NCBI GenBank assembly: GCA_051744925.1
Contig: JBNJDM010000036.1
Coordinates: forward strand, 1 to 24,271
Source of the DNA: JACKCP01 sp051744925
GTDB taxonomy: Bacteria; Desulfobacterota; Desulfobacteria; Desulfobacterales; JACKCP01
DNA: 24,271 nucleotides
Reading direction: 5' to 3'
In this document: piece by piece, positions 1-7,606 of the stretch
How the letters are laid out: the number at the start of each line of letters is the position of its first letter
Position numbering within the stretch: position 1 is the first letter of the stretch
The notes under the pieces: model-generated
The model's input: only the letters and a program-made list of their open reading frames with translations
Database searches by the model: none
What the model was told of the DNA's origin: nothing
Program-made: the position numbers and the translations under genes

Positions 1-936
1 AAACCATGCGATTCTTGGGACTTTATCTTCTGATTTTGATCTTTGATTGGCTTTGTATTCTTCATATCTTGATTTATAGACCTCTGCTATTTTTTCTGTA
101 CCCCATGTCTGCATTAAATTAGCAGCATAATCTAGCTCTTTGATTCCTTTTTCTGCAGAAGTTCTATCATATAATGTTATATTATTGCCTTCATGCATCC
201 ATTTTCTGGCTTCATTGCTCCATTTACATGCACTTAAGAGTTTTTCCTGATCAAGCTCAAGCCCTGTATGCTTTGTTACAAATTGTATCATTTCATAAAA
301 TTGTTCAGTTACATAATCTATGGCTTCATCTATTCTTTTCTGGTCTTTTTCATCTTTTTTGTTAAGTTCCAGATCATATATTCCATAAGGTATATCAAGA
401 ATAAATTCAGGTCTTTTATAAATTTCTGAAGCAAGTTCTGCATATTTTGCAGACGGATCACATAAATGCGTAGATGTGAGCAAAATATCAGGAGTAGGGA
501 AAATATCTTCAATTACACCGCCTGCAACTGTTTTCATAAAAGAGCATAAGTCTCCTGAAAAATTATTAGCTTCAGCAGTTTCTATTCTTTCAACCGCAGC
601 TCCCGACATAGCAAGCTGGGATGCTACCATTTCGGTCGTATATGGAATAAGATTCATTGCATACATTATTTCTGTAGGCACAAACAAAGATCTCCAGGCA
701 ACATGATGATATTCATAGTCACCTGAAGTATTCATATTGTAAGCATTAAAAAACTGTTCAGCATTTACATAACCCCTTTTTGCAGAAGGGCTTAACTCGT
801 TAAAATCTGAAGCAAAAGCCATTTTAACAGCATCAGAAGGAGGTATGTCTTCCAGTCCGTTGACCTTAAGAAAATTTACAAGCTGCTCTTTTCTGTGATC
901 TGTGTTTTCCTGTTTTATCTGATCTGCAGTATTCAT
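1..936 (-). CDS. 2-hydroxyacyl-CoA dehydratase subunit (HgdA/FldB-type), partial
   Basis: The reading frame is open from an ATG at 936 down to the left edge, giving the first 312 residues of a protein that normally has about 400-430. It matches the 2-hydroxyglutaryl-CoA dehydratase D-component family (PF06050). These proteins pair with a second subunit and carry a [4Fe-4S] cluster used to dehydrate a (R)-2-hydroxyacyl-CoA by a ketyl-radical route. Visible landmarks are HHVAWRSLFVPTEIMYAM (residues 77-94), Cys131 in GDLCSF and Cys159 in THLCDPSAK; these two cysteines are the likely cluster ligands in this half. The fragment ends in PRIAWF, where the second Rossmann-like half normally starts. 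The ATG overlaps the upstream subunit's TGA as ATGA, so translation is probably coupled. The substrate cannot be told from the sequence; benzoyl-CoA reductase BcrB/C-type subunits are the nearest alternative. Confidence 0.88.
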   Translation of the reverse strand, partial: MNTADQIKQENTDHRKEQLVNFLKVNGLEDIPPSDAVKMAFASDFNELSPSAKRGYVNAEQFFNAYNMNTSGDYEYHHVAWRSLFVPTEIMYAMNLIPYTTEMVASQLAMSGAAVERIETAEANNFSGDLCSFMKTVAGGVIEDIFPTPDILLTSTHLCDPSAKYAELASEIYKRPEFILDIPYGIYDLELNKKDEKDQKRIDEAIDYVTEQFYEMIQFVTKHTGLELDQEKLLSACKWSNEARKWMHEGNNITLYDRTSAEKGIKELDYAANLMQTWGTEKIAEVYKSRYEEYKANQRSKSEDKVPRIAWF

Positions 937-1979
937 TGGTTTTTCTTTCTTCTTTTTTTAAGTCTTTTAATAAAAGAATGTATTTCCCGTTCATTTATTT
1001 CAGAGCTTATATCACCTTCAATTACTTTAATCGGTATTTTAGATGAATTGTTGTTTTTTAAAAGAGCCCACTGCATCTGCATATTTGCGCAAAATTTCAT
1101 TGAGAAATATAAAATACCGTCAACATTATATTCTTCAGCAAGACCCGAAATCTCATCTATACCTTCTCTTGCCTTATCTCCAAGCATTCTGGGGCAGGGC
1201 GTTTTTTCAAGATACATTTTTGCAAGTTCTTTATACGGATCACTATCCGGGTCAGATTCATCAGCAAAAGCTCTTATACCTGTACACATGTTTTCAACAA
1301 CTGATAGTCCGCCTGAATTTTCTATTGTTTTTATAAGAGAACTATTGCCCGGACCACCAATTATCATAACTCTTGGAAGATTATTTGGTTGAGAAGCATC
1401 TTTTTTTGATTCATAAAACTCATAAGCTTTTTTGCTGAAATTTTCAGGATCAGTTGAAAAATACTCAGACATGAGCTGTTCAATTTCTGTACCCGTTACT
1501 GCTGTGTCTTCTTTTTTTCTCAGATCGTCAATTTTTTTAAAAGTTTCTCTGATTTTGTTGTACTTTTCAATAGACTTTCTTATAGCATCTTCTGAAATTT
1601 CACCGTATTTGTTTTCCAAATCTTCTTTCATTCTTTTAATGCCGCCTGCAAAAAATTTAATGCTCGAATCTGAAACAACTTTTGGTATATCAAGGATATG
1701 AATGAGTTCAGGTTTTATTTCATGCTGTCTAAACTCCCACCCGTCACTTAATCTCCTCATACATTCACATGAGTGTGCTATAACAACACCGCTTAAATCA
1801 TCATACTTGTTTGTTAATGCACCGCCCATGCATGATCTCACATATGAACACATAGAATCACCCAGAAGTACATCTTCATGTTCAGCTCCTGAATCATATT
1901 TAATACCAGCGGGCAAAGTTCCTGCTGCATCTATAATTTCAACAGGTGTATAACTGCAGAACCATCCTGTTTTTTCCAA
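933..1979 (-). CDS. 2-hydroxyacyl-CoA dehydratase subunit (HgdB-type)
   Basis: This 348-residue protein is the second member of the PF06050 pair. Its N-terminus GWFCSYTPVEIIDAAG (residues 5-20) is the family's usual start. Likely cluster or active-site cysteines are Cys44 (DSMCSY), Cys71/Cys73 (HSCEC) and Cys297 (SMKFCANM). The second half begins at PRVMIIGGPGN (about 202-212). The only start that keeps the conserved N-terminus is TTG at 1977-1979: the upstream in-frame codons hold no ATG before a stop, and the first ATG triplet is out of frame. A GGGGG run 5 bases upstream can act as ribosome-binding site. It starts one base after the activase TAA and ends in an ATGA overlap with the next subunit, so the three genes form one tight transcript. 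It is expected to form a heterodimer with the protein encoded at 1-936. Confidence 0.88.
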   Translation of the reverse strand: MEKTGWFCSYTPVEIIDAAGTLPAGIKYDSGAEHEDVLLGDSMCSYVRSCMGGALTNKYDDLSGVVIAHSCECMRRLSDGWEFRQHEIKPELIHILDIPKVVSDSSIKFFAGGIKRMKEDLENKYGEISEDAIRKSIEKYNKIRETFKKIDDLRKKEDTAVTGTEIEQLMSEYFSTDPENFSKKAYEFYESKKDASQPNNLPRVMIIGGPGNSSLIKTIENSGGLSVVENMCTGIRAFADESDPDSDPYKELAKMYLEKTPCPRMLGDKAREGIDEISGLAEEYNVDGILYFSMKFCANMQMQWALLKNNNSSKIPIKVIEGDISSEINEREIHSFIKRLKKRRKKNQ

Positions 1980-1980
1980 A

Positions 1981-3423
1981 TTAACCCCCGAAATTTACTT
2001 TTAATTCCTGATTTCCGTTAGATAACGGAGTAGTATAGTATTTTTCACATGCGTATAATGTTTCAATTATTTCACTGTCTTTATGCAGATGAACAAGGTC
2101 GCAAATTATCTTTCTTCCGCAATTTAATTCTTCAGCTCTTGTACACTCAGTAAACTCGGAGTTAATCCTGCATATTGTATCTATGCCTCTGAATTTAACA
2201 TTTTCCACGGATTCTTCCCTGGCAAAAAGAGCCATTCCGATTGCACCCATAACTTTATGGTACATAGGAATATAAAGCTCAATATTTTCCCCTCTTGCTT
2301 CATAAAGAAGCGTTTCAAGTTCTTTTTTTACACCAATATTAGAGGCAACTCCTCCCTGGAAAGCTATAGGAGTTTTAAGTTTTTTCTTATTTATTCCAAG
2401 GGTTGAATAAAAGTTCATTGCAAGGGATCTGTGAAGGCCTGCTATTATGTTTTCCTTTGTATTTCCTTTTGCCTGTTCAGCGATTAAATCGCGACCGGCA
2501 AAAACTGTACACATACTTGAAAAAGCGTAAGGTTTTTTTGCTTTCAAGCCTCTTTCGCCGAATTTCTCAACAGGGATCCCTAGTCGGTCAGCCTGAGCAT
2601 CAAGAAAAGCTCCTGTACCTGCCCCGCATTTTTTATTCATCCCTGCTTCGTCAAGCTCACCATCTTCTATATACATTACTTTGGAGTCCTGGCCTCCTAT
2701 ATCAAAAATAACCTGAGTATCAGGAAGCAGGTGAAGAGTAGCTTCGGCATGAGCGTCAAGTTCGGTTTCATATACATCAGCATTAAGAAGAGATGCTGAT
2801 ATTTCATGACCGCTTCCTGTTACACCGGAGCCGAGTATTTCTGTATTTGCAGGAAGTTTTTCAGACAGTTTAAGAAAAGCTTTTTTGATATTATTTATAA
2901 CATCGCCTTCTGTAAGTGTATATTCGGTTTCAAAAATTATTCCGTTTAAATCAACAAAAGCAATATTTATAGAAATTGAACCTGCATCAAGACCTATATA
3001 ACCTTTTATGGAATCTTCCCATTTACCTGAATCCAGAGGATATGCATAAACTTTTTTGTTTTTGTAAAAATATTTATAAACAGGTTGATTCAAATTTTTA
3101 ATGAAATTATCTAAATAGCTTAGATCTTCACCGCTTTCAGGATCAGAAAAATCGGTTTTAATCCATAAATTAGAGTAATCAGTTACAAATTCAGTTAATT
3201 CACCTTTTTTATTGTAAAAATTTAACTCATTCTGATCTTTTGATTCAGTAAAATTACGGTTTCTGAAAAAAGATATCAACTCAGAAACTGAGTCCCAGGC
3301 ATTATTTATTCTTTGCTCACCAGTTTTTAAAAATGAAAATGGTATTCTGTAAAAGGTTTGTGATGAATTGTCAGGCAGGTAGAAAAAATTTTTTGAAATT
3401 TTTTTCAAATTTTTTTTTTCCAT
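1981..3423 (-). CDS. Acyl-CoA dehydratase activase (HgdC/BcrA/BadF-type ATPase)
   Basis: This 480-residue protein has an ASKHA-fold ATPase domain from about residue 141 onward (BcrAD_BadFG family, PF01869). Such activases hold a [4Fe-4S] cluster at a homodimer interface and inject one electron into the dehydratase at the cost of ATP. Visible motifs are the phosphate loop GYIGLDAGSISINIAFVD (141-158), GSGVTGSGHEISA (198-210), DIGGQDSKV (241-249), Cys266 in KKCGAGTGAFLD, Cys305 in SSMCTVFAGRD and FQGGVASN. The Cys266-Cys305 spacing of 39 equals that of the Acidaminococcus enzyme as I recall it (Cys127/Cys166). About 140 residues precede the ATPase domain, whereas classical activases start directly with it; I do not recognise that extension. 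The ATG has an AAGGAA ribosome-binding site. It is the first gene of the operon, with an operator-like palindrome about 56 bases upstream. Confidence 0.92.
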   Translation of the reverse strand: MEKKNLKKISKNFFYLPDNSSQTFYRIPFSFLKTGEQRINNAWDSVSELISFFRNRNFTESKDQNELNFYNKKGELTEFVTDYSNLWIKTDFSDPESGEDLSYLDNFIKNLNQPVYKYFYKNKKVYAYPLDSGKWEDSIKGYIGLDAGSISINIAFVDLNGIIFETEYTLTEGDVINNIKKAFLKLSEKLPANTEILGSGVTGSGHEISASLLNADVYETELDAHAEATLHLLPDTQVIFDIGGQDSKVMYIEDGELDEAGMNKKCGAGTGAFLDAQADRLGIPVEKFGERGLKAKKPYAFSSMCTVFAGRDLIAEQAKGNTKENIIAGLHRSLAMNFYSTLGINKKKLKTPIAFQGGVASNIGVKKELETLLYEARGENIELYIPMYHKVMGAIGMALFAREESVENVKFRGIDTICRINSEFTECTRAEELNCGRKIICDLVHLHKDSEIIETLYACEKYYTTPLSNGNQELKVNFGG

Positions 3424-3478
3424 TTTAATATTCCTTTTCTTCTTGGCTTAAAAATAAGATCTATTTTTTTAAAGCATG

Positions 3479-3496
3479 CAACTGGTTGACCAGTTG
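3479..3496. promoter_or_regulatory. 18-bp perfect palindrome, candidate operator
   Basis: CAACTGGT-TG-ACCAGTTG is a perfect inverted repeat with 8-bp arms. It lies 56-73 bases before the activase start codon. Its TGGT...ACCA core is of the type bound by TetR or GntR/FadR repressors of acyl-CoA metabolism, but the 2-base centre differs from FadR's odd spacing. No TetR or GntR gene is in the window, so the regulator is unknown. Confidence 0.6.
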
Positions 3497-3503
3497 GGTG
3501 TTT

Positions 3504-3533
3504 AAAAAAAAAGAGCCGTTTACATAAACAGCT
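3504..3533 (-). terminator. Intrinsic terminator upstream of the activase operon
   Basis: On the minus strand AGCTGTTT-ATGT-AAACGGCT forms an 8-bp stem (one G-T pair), followed by C and nine T. It faces the dehydratase operon about 80 bases before the activase start. No minus-strand ORF lies upstream up to the helicase gene, so it terminates either a small RNA or the operon's own leader. The plus-strand side (ATTTTTA) is weaker. Confidence 0.55.
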
Positions 3534-3539
3534 ATTTTT

Positions 3540-3567
3540 AAATTAACAGATAGTAAAGTAGTGTCAA
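3540..3567 (-). promoter_or_regulatory. Possible promoter for the dehydratase operon
   Basis: On the minus strand there is an exact TTGACA (3567-3562), a 16-base spacer and a poor -10, TAATTT (3545-3540). Transcription would start right at the hairpin of the terminator at 3504-3533. A consensus TATAAT at 3643-3638 is a rival -10 without a clear -35. This assignment is weak. Confidence 0.25.
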
Positions 3568-3943
3568 GCATTAAAATTTAAAGTAAATGATTGCAGGTTA
3601 TACTTGTAAATACTGTTTAAATATGTAAATAATATATATTATACAACATAATTATCTTATATTTATAAATATTTTTTATTAATTTATAAGATTTAGTTCC
3701 CCTTTTTTTTACTTCAGATCAAGATTTATTTCTTTAATCATTCAATAGGATCTGATTATAAAGACAGTCTTTAACTCAGATAAAGGTTTTTTAAATGCCT
3801 GGATTTTTTTTATTTATAATTGGTGAATCTTTTAATTATATTTGGTTTCTAAACGAAAAATTCAGATTTTCGGCTAAATAAATTACCAACTCGTCACGCT
3901 CACATATTTTAAGCTTGCAATTTATAAAATCAGCATATAAAAT
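3568..3943. other. Gene-free AT-rich divergent spacer
   Basis: No ORF with coding character is visible between the dehydratase operon leader and the helicase leader. The stretch holds many A/T runs, a minus-strand TATAAT at 3643-3638, one copy of the dispersed repeat at 3851-3877, and a weak plus-strand promoter-like pair, CTTGCA (3914-3919) and TATAAA (3936-3941), that could serve the helicase. Confidence 0.5.
3851..3877 (+). repeat. Dispersed 27-bp repeat, copy 1
   Basis: The segment AAACGAAAAATTCAG...TTTTCGGCTAA closely matches two segments at 17774-17800 (+) and 17969-17995 (minus), sharing the pattern RAACRAAAAATTC-TTTTCGG-AA. Each copy is itself a weak palindrome (CGAAAA...TTTTCG). All copies are intergenic. 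This copy lies upstream of the helicase. Confidence 0.55.
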
Positions 3944-3980
3944 AAATAGTTTGCCAATAAAGGCATTTTAAAAACTATTT
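3944..3980 (+). promoter_or_regulatory. Leader hairpin just before the helicase ribosome-binding site
   Basis: AAATAGTTT (3944-3952) pairs perfectly with AAACTATTT (3972-3980). An inner GCC/GGC stem closes an AATAAA loop. The structure ends a few bases before the weak AAAGAG ribosome-binding site of the helicase, so it could influence translation. Cold-responsive or autoregulatory leaders are known for some DEAD-box helicases; that role here is only an inference. Confidence 0.4.
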
Positions 3981-3999
3981 AATAAAGAGAAAAGTATTA

Positions 4000-5643
4000 A
4001 TGAGCTTTGAAAATTTAGGTTTAAGCGAAAATGTATTAAAAGCGGTTAAATTAATCGGTTTTACTGAACCGACTCCAATTCAGCAAAAAACAATCCCCGA
4101 AATTTTAAACGGTAACAAAGATCTTATAGGTTTAGCTCAGACAGGAACAGGAAAAACTGCTTCCTTTGGTCTGCCAATGATTGAACTTATAGATTTTAAC
4201 ATAAAAAAAGTCCAGGGGCTTATTATCTGTCCAACAAGGGAACTTTGTGTTCAGATAGCAAATGATCTGACTGATTTTACAAAATTTGTTAAAGGATCAT
4301 CCATTGTTTCAGTATACGGTGGCGCAAGCATTGGTACTCAGATTTCATCCCTTAAAAAAGGGGCCAACATTGTTGTTGCAACTCCGGGTCGTCTTCACGA
4401 TCTCATAAGAAGAAAAAGCATTGATTTATCATACGTAAAATATGTTGTTCTTGATGAAGCAGACGAAATGATGACCATGGGTTTTAAGGAAGATCTTGAT
4501 GTTATTCTTAGCAAGACTCCTCCTGAGAAAAGAACCTGGCTTTTTTCTGCTACAATGCCAAAGGAAGTGGCCAAAATTACAGATAATTATATGGACAATC
4601 CTGTTGAAATAGTAGCAGGTAAGAAAAATGCACTTGCACAAAATATTGAGCATCTATGTTATTGTGTAAAAGAAAGAAACAGATATGATGCTTTAAAAAG
4701 AATAATCGATTTTTATCCTGATATATACGGTCTTGTTTTTTGCAGAACGAGGAACGAAACTGGAGAAGTTGCTGAAAAGCTTATAAAAGACGGTTATAAC
4801 GCTGAAGCTCTTCATGGCGATCTCTCCCAGTCACAGCGTGATGCAGTTATGAGGCGTTTTAAGAAAAAAGATCTCGATTTTCTTGTTGCAACAGATGTTG
4901 CTGCCAGGGGGATAGATATTGATGATGTAACTCATGTTATAAATTACAATCTGCCTGATGATGCTGAAGCATATACTCACAGAAGCGGAAGAACTGCAAG
5001 AGCAGGAAAATCCGGGATTTCACTTGTTATTACAACTCCTGCTGAAAGAAGAAAAGTTGCTGCTGTGGAAAACAGATCAGGTGTAAAATTTAAAAGTGAA
5101 AAAGTTCCTTCAGGTACTCAGGTTTGTGAAAAACAGCTTTATTCTCTGGTAGACCGTTTTAAGTCTGTGGATATAAATGATGAAGAGATTTCCAAATTTA
5201 TTGAACCAGCATATAAAAAGCTGAAAGCTCTTACTAAAGATGAGCTTATCCAGAGATTTATATCTCTAGAATTTAACCGTTTTCTTACTTACTACAAAAA
5301 TGCTGATGATATTAATGTTGATGCTTCTTCAGCAAAGTCAGGAAAACCTGGAAAATCCGGAAAAGCTTTTGCAGGAAGAGGAAAGTTTGAGAATGGACGT
5401 ACTTCGAGACTTTTTATAGGTGCCGGTAAAATGGACAACCTTAACAAAGGTGCTATAATCCGACTTGTATGTGACAAAGCTGGTATTAAATCGAATCACA
5501 TTAAAAAAATCGATATATTAAGAGAATTTTCTTTTTTCGAAGTTGAAGCAAACTATGCAGATGTAGTTATTTCTTCAATGAAAAATGTTAATTTTGACGG
5601 GAAAAAAGTTTCAGTTTCTATGTCCAAAAGTAAAAGAAACTAA
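4000..5643 (+). CDS. DEAD-box ATP-dependent RNA helicase with DbpA-type RNA-binding tail
   Basis: This 547-residue cytoplasmic helicase unwinds short RNA duplexes, with likely roles in ribosome assembly or mRNA turnover. All core motifs are present in order: Q motif FTEPTPIQQ (21-29), Walker A AQTGTGKT (46-53), PTREL (78-82), TPGR (128-131), DEAD (152-155), SAT (183-185), FCRT (247-250), ARGID (302-306) and HRSGRTARAG (327-336). A basic Gly/Ser/Lys linker (about 440-470) leads to a C-terminal DbpA RNA-binding domain (PF03880), seen as GRTSRLFIGAGKMDNLNKG and IKKIDILREFSFFEV. This layout is shared by DbpA and DeaD/CsdA/CshA, so I leave the symbol open. It is transcribed alone, divergently from the dehydratase operon, and ends in a clear terminator. 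Confidence 0.95.
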   Translation: MSFENLGLSENVLKAVKLIGFTEPTPIQQKTIPEILNGNKDLIGLAQTGTGKTASFGLPMIELIDFNIKKVQGLIICPTRELCVQIANDLTDFTKFVKGSSIVSVYGGASIGTQISSLKKGANIVVATPGRLHDLIRRKSIDLSYVKYVVLDEADEMMTMGFKEDLDVILSKTPPEKRTWLFSATMPKEVAKITDNYMDNPVEIVAGKKNALAQNIEHLCYCVKERNRYDALKRIIDFYPDIYGLVFCRTRNETGEVAEKLIKDGYNAEALHGDLSQSQRDAVMRRFKKKDLDFLVATDVAARGIDIDDVTHVINYNLPDDAEAYTHRSGRTARAGKSGISLVITTPAERRKVAAVENRSGVKFKSEKVPSGTQVCEKQLYSLVDRFKSVDINDEEISKFIEPAYKKLKALTKDELIQRFISLEFNRFLTYYKNADDINVDASSAKSGKPGKSGKAFAGRGKFENGRTSRLFIGAGKMDNLNKGAIIRLVCDKAGIKSNHIKKIDILREFSFFEVEANYADVVISSMKNVNFDGKKVSVSMSKSKRN

Positions 5644-5651
5644 TTTTTTAA

Positions 5652-5689
5652 AAAGCCTGTCATTTTAATATGCCGGGCTTTATTTTTTT
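5652..5689 (+). terminator. Terminator after the helicase, probably bidirectional
   Basis: AAAGCCTG (5652-5659) pairs with CGGGCTTT (5674-5681) with one G-T pair, followed by A and seven T. It lies 8 bases after the helicase stop and 10 bases before the stop of the convergent DUF4105 gene. Its minus-strand side ends in GGCTTTTTA, so it may serve both genes. Confidence 0.75.
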
Positions 5690-5699
5690 AAGAACCTGA

Positions 5700-7601
5700 C
5701 TAGAAAAAGTAGTTCCATACCGCAGAGTATTCCAGTTCGTCTGTTTTCCTGATGTTTTCATAGCCTAGTTCAAATGTAAGATGGTTGTTTGTACTTAGTT
5801 TATAATTTGCTGAAATATCAGACTCAAACAACGAATGCTTATCATCTCCAATAAATCTCAAATACCTTGTGCTAACATTTAATTTTATATTATCTGTAAG
5901 CATTCCAAAAACCCCGGCTGAAAGACCTGCTCCAATATTAAAACTGTTTTTTATGTTCCCACCAAACTCAGCTCTTTGTTCAAACATTGAATAACCTATA
6001 TAATTGCTGTCAAAAAGTTTGTAGCCAAAGCCTCCGCCTGTATTTAACTGATAAATCAGTCCGTTTTTAAGATTATGATTTTTTTTTCGTATTAAGCCTG
6101 TGTTTACTTTCCAGGAAACAGGTTTAAATATTTCATCTCTTGGAGAAACAGACATTATATCTATAAAATCGAGATGCTCAACCATGAGATTATTTTTTTC
6201 AGAATAATATCTAAGTCTTGTATCAAGAAATTCTATTTTTGCGCCTTTATCATGAATATAGTCTGTGTCGGTCATGTCTGTAAATGCAGGCCTGAATCTT
6301 ATTTCCTGAAATATATCATTATCTGATACACCAAAAGCTGCTGATATTCTGGCAGAATCATGGCCCTTATCAGGTTTTTCAGGAATATCTATTTCAGTTT
6401 TTTCATCATATTTACCAAGCAAGCTTCTCAATTTCAAAAGTTTTAAAAATTGTTTTTTGTAATGTTTTTTTTCAATTTTTTCTTCTATATAAAGGTACTG
6501 AATAAGATCAAGTGCAAAATCTGCCAGCATTATACTTTGGTTTTTGTTTAATCCCGACTGATTTAAAAGTTGCCGGGGATTTTTACTGTAGACAAGATCT
6601 TTTGCAGTTTTTTGTTCAGATTTTGATAAATTTTCAAGTCTTGTTTTAATTACGGTTGTTTTCGAAGGTCTGAATTTCACAGAATCGATAAGATTTTCCT
6701 GTTTCATTGCTTTAATTGTATCAATGGGAATAACAACCATTTTAAATCTTTTTGTAAGATTTATCTCAGGTCTTGCCGCTTCAATAAGATATAAAAGATT
6801 AAAAGAGCAGTTTTCCTTGAAAAAATAATAATCAGTATAAATCTGGTTAAGTTCTTTTATATGCCAGACCATTTTTTTTAGTTCATCCGGAGTTAAATTC
6901 AGTTTGTATTCCCAGATGTCTCTTTGGTTAATGTCAGAATATTCCTGAATTTTTTTATAATACGGCATCACAGCGTAATAACCTTTAAAAAAACCGAAAA
7001 TACCTCTTATTGCAAAATTAATTCCATTGTTTGTGTTTGCTTCTGCAGCATAGTTAACAGAGTCTGCCAGACGCATATTTGTATATTCTGAGCTGATTGT
7101 AAGGAAAGTATGGCCAAACATTGAAGCAGGATTGTTCATATAATAAGTAGGAAAAATTACAGCTGCAGTTTCAGGTTTTATATTTTCAATATCTTCACAT
7201 TGAATATCTTTTGTGAGCTTATTGTCAGGGTCAAGTTCAGATTTTAACCATTTATAACGTGCATAGAATCTGCAGACATTTTTTTTGTCATATCCGGAAC
7301 CGAGCAGGTGACTTATTGTTTCCCGTAATTCAGCTTCGGGATCAGATTTACCAGACTCTGAAATAAAAAAATCAGGATCATCAATCCTGCTTTTAAACCC
7401 AAGAGGGGTTTTGTAATAGTGGAGGAGTATATGCCAGTATCTTTTTTCGTGGAGTTTTAAACTTTTTGCTTTTAAAAGGAAATAGTTTTCAGGGCCTTTA
7501 TAAAGATCCGATGAATATACTGACTGTGATAATAAAAGAAATACGAAACCTGTTAAGATTCCGTATTTCTTTAAAAAAAAAACAATAAAACTTCTAAGCA
7601 T
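5700..7601 (-). CDS. DUF4105 (Lnb N-terminal periplasmic) protein with C-terminal beta-barrel-like region
   Basis: This 633-residue envelope protein has an N-terminal signal peptide (hydrophobic residues about 14-30, cleavage near SVYSSD). The DUF4105/Lnb domain (PF13387) carries MFGHTFLTIS with His164 and KENCSFNLLYLIE with Cys265, a His/Cys pair consistent with a papain-like fold. Roughly residues 410-633 alternate polar and aromatic residues as in outer-membrane beta strands, and the chain ends in the aromatic NYFF typical of barrel proteins. These flanks probably correspond to the DUF7843 and DUF7840 regions described for such proteins, a match from memory. It starts 5 bases after the DUF3015 stop with no good ribosome-binding site, so translational coupling is likely. 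The biochemical role is unknown; a peptidase- or amidase-like action at the outer membrane is possible. Confidence 0.82.
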   Translation of the reverse strand: MLRSFIVFFLKKYGILTGFVFLLLSQSVYSSDLYKGPENYFLLKAKSLKLHEKRYWHILLHYYKTPLGFKSRIDDPDFFISESGKSDPEAELRETISHLLGSGYDKKNVCRFYARYKWLKSELDPDNKLTKDIQCEDIENIKPETAAVIFPTYYMNNPASMFGHTFLTISSEYTNMRLADSVNYAAEANTNNGINFAIRGIFGFFKGYYAVMPYYKKIQEYSDINQRDIWEYKLNLTPDELKKMVWHIKELNQIYTDYYFFKENCSFNLLYLIEAARPEINLTKRFKMVVIPIDTIKAMKQENLIDSVKFRPSKTTVIKTRLENLSKSEQKTAKDLVYSKNPRQLLNQSGLNKNQSIMLADFALDLIQYLYIEEKIEKKHYKKQFLKLLKLRSLLGKYDEKTEIDIPEKPDKGHDSARISAAFGVSDNDIFQEIRFRPAFTDMTDTDYIHDKGAKIEFLDTRLRYYSEKNNLMVEHLDFIDIMSVSPRDEIFKPVSWKVNTGLIRKKNHNLKNGLIYQLNTGGGFGYKLFDSNYIGYSMFEQRAEFGGNIKNSFNIGAGLSAGVFGMLTDNIKLNVSTRYLRFIGDDKHSLFESDISANYKLSTNNHLTFELGYENIRKTDELEYSAVWNYFF

Positions 7602-7606
7602 TAAAT

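Noticed and set aside
895..1392. 165-codon plus-strand open frame
   Set aside because: Antisense to a well-conserved dehydratase subunit and full of low-complexity hydrophobic residues; a shadow frame.
2403..2711. 102-codon plus-strand open frame
   Set aside because: Lies wholly inside the activase coding sequence on the opposite strand; no coding character.
3424..3999. Missed small gene in the divergent spacer
   Set aside because: No frame with a ribosome-binding site and coding composition; the stretch is A/T runs and repeats.
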